Source: Conidiobolus coronatus NRRL 28638 | Lineage: Eukaryota > Entomophthoromycota > Entomophthoromycetes > Entomophthorales > Conidiobolaceae | Reading direction: 5' to 3' | DNA length: 35,452 nucleotides | Assembly: GCA_001566745.1 (NCBI GenBank) | Contig: KQ964462.1 | Coordinates: 97,141-132,592, forward strand | Shown here: piece after piece, positions 31,388-35,452 of the stretch | How positions within the stretch are numbered: position 1 is the first letter of the stretch | Layout of the letters: every line of letters begins with the position of its first letter | The notes under the pieces: generated by a model | What the model was told of the DNA's origin: nothing | Database searches by the model: none | The model's input: the letters and a program-made list of their open reading frames with translations, nothing else | Translations under genes and position numbers: made by a program

Positions 31388-34300
31388 ATGAACTTGGATA
31401 CTAATAAGCTTCAACAATTAGTTTCTTTATTCGAGCAGTCATTAAATTATCAAACTACTGTACAAGGTACATTATTCAGTTTAAAATTGATCAATTTTAT
31501 ATTTAACTCTATTAACACCTCTTTTTTCTATTTAGCTGGAAATGAATTGCAAGCTGCTAGCAAATCTCCAGACTTTTTATTATATTTATTAGCAATTCTT
31601 CAAGAGCAACAAGTCGGTATTTATATTAGAGTTGCAACTGCTTTATTCTTCAAAAACTTTGTAGTCCAGCAATGGAAATTCGTAAGCTATATTTTTATAA
31701 AATATTTACTGTTTTCTAATATTATACTCTTTTAGGACCAAGAATCAGAAAATATTATTCCAAATGAAGTTAGGGAAATTGTTAGAAATCAAGTTATTGA
31801 TCTTATGGTCAAATCAGATTCTAAAGTTCAAATTCATCTTTGTGAAATCATTTCTAAAATAGCTGAACACGACTATCCTAATAACTGGGAACAATTAATT
31901 TCGGTAACTTAAAGCGTCTACTATTCCTAATATACATCATATTTAACCACATTTTAGCAATTAACCAGTCAATTAACTGAAAACAATGTACAAACTAACT
32001 TGGGTGTTTTACAAACTATAAACTCTATTTTCAAAAGGTAAAGATATATATACTGATTTATAGCTTTAACCTTATTAAATATATATAGATGGAGATCTGA
32101 TTTCGGTTCAGATAATTTATTCACTGTTATCAATTTTTCTATTGCTGTATTTGGCGAATCTTTTCTTAATTTCACAAAGGTAAGTAAATCATTCTCTATT
32201 GCTTAATTCTAAGCTAACGAATATTATAGCTTACCGACCAACTCATTGATCAAAATGCCAGTAATCCTCAGGCTTTGAACTCATTATTAGAAACCTTGAA
32301 CATACTCTGGCAAATTTACCAAAGTTTAATTTCACACGATATTCCTCAATACTTAGTAGATAATGCTCAAGTATTCCAAGGATTATTGTGCAAATATTTG
32401 GTTTATGAAAACCCAGCATACTCAAACTCTAACTATAGCAATGATGAAGATATTGGAAACTTAGAGCATGTAAAAATAGAAATTTTAGAGATTATCAACT
32501 TATATATTCAAAAGTATTATGAAGATTTCCCTCAAATCCACTCAGCAGTTAAATCTACTTGGGATCTTGTTACCCGCTTGGACAGTAGACCAAAGTTTGA
32601 TCTTCTTACTAGTAAGGCTTTAACTCTTTTAAGTACTGCAGTTAAAAACCGCAGTTTCCAAACCCTCTTTGGAAACCCAGAAGTTCTCAGCACTTTATCT
32701 TCAAACGTAATTATTCCAAATGCTACTTTGAGAGAAGTAGATGAAGAGTTATTTACCGATGAACCAATGGAGTATATTAAGCGCGATTTAGAAGGAACTG
32801 ACAGTGAAACTAGAAGACGCTCAGCTGCCGACTTAGTTCGTAGTTTATTAATGACTTTCCAAAAAGAATGGACAGAATTATTCACTGGATTCATTCACAC
32901 AAATCTTGATCTTTACAAGTCAGATCCTGTAAATAATTGGAAAAATAAGGATACCGCCATTTTCTTGCTCTCTTCTATTGCCACTACTAAGCAAGCTACC
33001 TCATTAGGTGTCACTAGTTCTAATGAGTTTATTGATGTTGCTAATATCTTTTCCACTCATATTTTACCTGACCTTCAACCAGAATCTCAAGCTCATCCTA
33101 TTCTTAAAGTAGATTCTATCAAATATCTTTTCACCTTCAGAAACCAATTAACTGCAGAACAACTATTTTCTATGTTACCATTATTAATCTTCCACCTAGG
33201 ATCTGATGATCAGTTGGTTCATACATATGCTGCTGTCGCTATTGAGCGTATTCTTGCTATGAAATCTAATCACAAGTCAGTATTTACTTCAGAAAGTTTA
33301 AAGCCACTTTTGGAAAACTTGTTAACCAACTTATTCAATCTTACTTTCAAAAGCAACTCTGCACAGCAAGTTGCTGAAAACGATTATCTTATGAAGACCA
33401 TCATGCGCACTGTCATCGTCGCTGGGCCAGCAATTTTACCTTACAGCGCCCTTTTAGCTAAAAAACTTTCTGATTTGCTCAAGCTTATTGCTTCTAACCC
33501 AAGCAATCCCAAATATAGTCACTATGCTTTTGAAGCTATTGGTGCTTGTATTAGACTTGCAAAAAATAATCCAGAAAACTTTTTACAACTTGAATCCGCT
33601 TTCCAAGATACTTTCCAATTAATTCTTACTCAAAACATTGAAGAATTTATTCCTTATGCTCTTCAAATTCTTGCCCAAGTGCTTACTTTCCACCCTACTC
33701 CAGGAATTCCTGATTTTTATCAAAATCTATTAAGCAGCGTTCTTCAACCTGTATTATGGCAAAAAGAAGGAAACGTTCCAGCTCTTACAAGACTTCTTCG
33801 TAGTTATATTGTTAGAAGTGCCAAGTTTGAAACTCAAATTACACAACCCAGCGTATTAAATTCAATTTTAGGTATCTTCCAAAAGCTTATTTCATCTAAA
33901 ATCAACGAAAGCTACGGTTTTGAGCTTGTTCGCGAAATTTTCATTCAAATCCCTATTCAAGTTTTACAACCTTATCTCACATCTATTGTAAATTTAATGC
34001 TTTCCAGATTACAAAAATCTAAAACTAACAAATTTGTTTACGAATTCACTCTCTTTGTTAGCGTTTTGTTAACTGCTAACAAGCCTGACTGGAACCCTGA
34101 TTTTGCCATCAGACTTTTTGAATCTATTCAACAAAATCTTTTCTCACAATTAGCTCAGCATTTTATTGTTAACACTATCCCATTGATCTCAGGACGTGAC
34201 AATCGTAAGTTAGTCATTGCTGGTATGGTTTCTTTACTTACTCAGACTAATCTTGCCACTGTCGATCCTCTTAAGCAACATTGGTCTACTATAGCGAATA

Positions 34301-34617
34301 ACGTCATGACTCTTCTTCAATCTCCAGAAATCGTCAAAGCAGATGTAGAAAGCGAATTGCAGCAAGAAGAAGAGTTGATTCGCTTTGAAGTCGAAGAAAC
34401 TACTTTCTCTACCGCTTTTGTCAACTTAGCAACTTCATCTCTCCCTCCTGCAAATCCTGCTGTAGGAATTCCAGATATTTCTGCTCACGCTGTTTCTCAA
34501 TTACAAGGATTTAACCACAAACATCCTGGATTTGTAAGAGAGTTAGCTTCCCAATTGCCTGAAGCTGATTCCAACACTTTGATTAATCAATTCCATAACT
34601 TAGGAATCAATGTTTAG
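31388..34617 (+). CDS. CSE1: Exportin-2 (Cse1/CAS), importin-alpha re-exporter
   Basis: Six exons: 31388-31466, 31536-31681, 31736-31903, 31958-32037, 32089-32179 and 32230-34617. They join to 984 codons (983 aa), close to the usual 960-970; introns are 50-69 nt. Residues about 27-76 form the importin-beta N-terminal domain (ELQAASKSPDFLLYLLAIL, then YIRVATALFFKNFV followed by QQW) that binds Ran-GTP. The Cse1 core follows, with VDEELFTDEPMEYIKRDLEG and TRRRSAADLVRSLL, and the C-terminal CAS/CSE domain extends to the end. HEAT repeats fill the length. Cse1 carries importin-alpha back from nucleus to cytoplasm in a complex with Ran-GTP. The last exon holds about 80% of the protein; all introns lie near the 5' end. 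Codon choice is more C-rich than the spacers. Confidence 0.97.
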
Positions 34618-34809
34618 TCCTTCACTTTAGTTAATATTCATCATTATATTTTAATTCTCGTTAAATTTAAATAATTATACATTCATAATAAAAATATTAT
34701 TAAAATTTGGCTATTTTAAAGTTTAGTTAGTTTATGTGTATATTTTATTGAACAAAATTAATGATTGAGATCATATCTCTAAAAATTATATGTCTATTTT
34801 AAACTATCT

Positions 34810-35452
34810 TCAGTTACTGGGATTTGCTTGAGTGTTAGTAATATCTGTAACTGGGTTCATTTCCTCTATTGTTCGTTTAATTTCAGATTCAATATCATCC
34901 GAATAGTTATCTCCATATATCTAAAAACATGTTAATGCTTATAGCTAGATAAAATATTAGATTACCTGTTTTAAAAACCCACATAACTTATCTGTAGTAA
35001 TTTCAACTTTTGCTCGGGGACCCCATCGATATTCATAAATAGTTTGATCTCTGTCACCTCCCGTAGTATTTGTAGCATTTCCAGTATGACTTGAATTTAA
35101 TCTAACTACATAGTTTTGTTTAATCATTTGAGTGATACAAGGCTTTAACTGCTTCTCTTCATCTACTTCAAAAGTCTTTAAAAATTGAACTAAGGATGGG
35201 TGTTGGATATAGTTATCAGAAACGAGTATCAGCGTCAATATAATCATAGTTAATGCCAAGTGGTCTGTTGATTGAATGTTTACTGATATTAATGAAGGAT
35301 GACGAAGGATTTCTAATGGAATTAAACTTTGTAAAACATATGCTCTAGGATAAGATTTTTCTTTGTTTGCAGCATCTAAAAATTAATGAATTAGAATTTT
35401 TAGTAAAAAGAGAAAATATCAAAAAAAAGGTTAACGTTACTTCTTAGTAACT
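34810..35452 (-). CDS. NSE3: SMC5/6 complex subunit Nse3 (MAGE domain), 3' part
   Basis: A partial gene; the 5' end lies beyond the window. Exons, read leftward: about 35441-35452 (end of an exon), 34966-35375 and 34810-34920, with introns 65 and 45 nt, both in frame. The MAGE winged-helix domain is clear: PRAYVLQSLIP, LTMIILTLILVSDNYIQHPS, FLKTFEVDEEKQ, IKQNYVVRLNS and the hallmark YEYRWGPRAKVEITTDKLCG. The last exon adds an acidic tail ending in ANPSN. Nse3 pairs with the Nse1 RING protein and Nse4 in the SMC5/6 complex, which binds DNA and supports recombinational repair. The first exon boundary at 35440 is inferred from a GTAACG donor. Confidence 0.87.

Noticed and set aside
32532-32894. 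120-codon minus-strand ORF
   Set aside because: It lies fully inside the CSE1 last exon, antisense to a conserved coding sequence.
1-35452. A+T-rich bacterial, endosymbiont or organellar DNA
   Set aside because: Spliceosomal introns, nuclear-type tRNAs and eukaryote-only proteins (Cse1, AP-2 mu, Elp4, LSm2, Nse3) rule this out.
1-35452. CRISPR arrays, operons or a clustered pathway
   Set aside because: No regular spaced repeats were seen, and neighbouring genes serve unrelated functions on both strands with their own promoters.

Overview
This window looks like nuclear scaffold sequence from a very A+T-rich fungus, probably an early-diverging lineage. Entomophthorales or Kickxellomycotina would fit, but that placement is inference. 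The evidence for a eukaryote is strong: many genes only read through once short GT-AG introns are removed, and there are two nuclear-type tRNA genes and many eukaryote-specific housekeeping proteins. A Spa2/GIT-type scaffold points to the fungal/animal group. One assembly gap of N lies at 18136-18399. I reconstructed 35 introns in 11 genes by hand. All reading frames close, and intron lengths run only from 45 to 74 nt, while intergenic spaces are often 1-2 kb.

Layout, left: a C-terminal fragment (1-117, +); a Spa2/GIT-like polarity scaffold in 8 exons (835-2756, -); tRNA-Ile(AAU) (-); CFD1/NUBP2, a cytosolic Fe-S assembly ATPase in 7 exons (+), converging on a tiny Apc13-like gene (-); an orphan protein with a piggyBac-type zinc ribbon (+); SUA5 threonylcarbamoyl-AMP synthase (-); LSM2 in 3 exons (+), whose first exon is only the ATG; and mitochondrial ribosomal protein mS35 in 3 exons (-).

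Middle: a DNase I-family nuclease with a large Pro/Gln-rich insertion, no signal peptide and no disulfide cysteines (+); an unrecognised Ser/Pro-rich protein with a clear TATA box (+); the assembly gap; RNase H1 (+); and two tandem TMEM33/Pom33-family membrane proteins with matching exon structure (-).

Right: AP-2 mu subunit (+); a METTL21-like lysine methyltransferase (-); tRNA-Val(AAC) (+); ELP4 of Elongator (+); a 69-codon orphan with a TATA box and a perfect dyad in its leader (-); CSE1/exportin-2 in 6 exons (+); and the 3' part of NSE3, the MAGE-domain subunit of SMC5/6 (-).

The genes do not form one pathway. They are ordinary dispersed housekeeping genes for translation, RNA processing, trafficking and genome maintenance, mixed with a few lineage-specific or unusual genes. 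Those are the piggyBac-ribbon protein, the intracellular-looking DNase, and the two TATA-driven orphans. I saw no convincing new multi-gene system.
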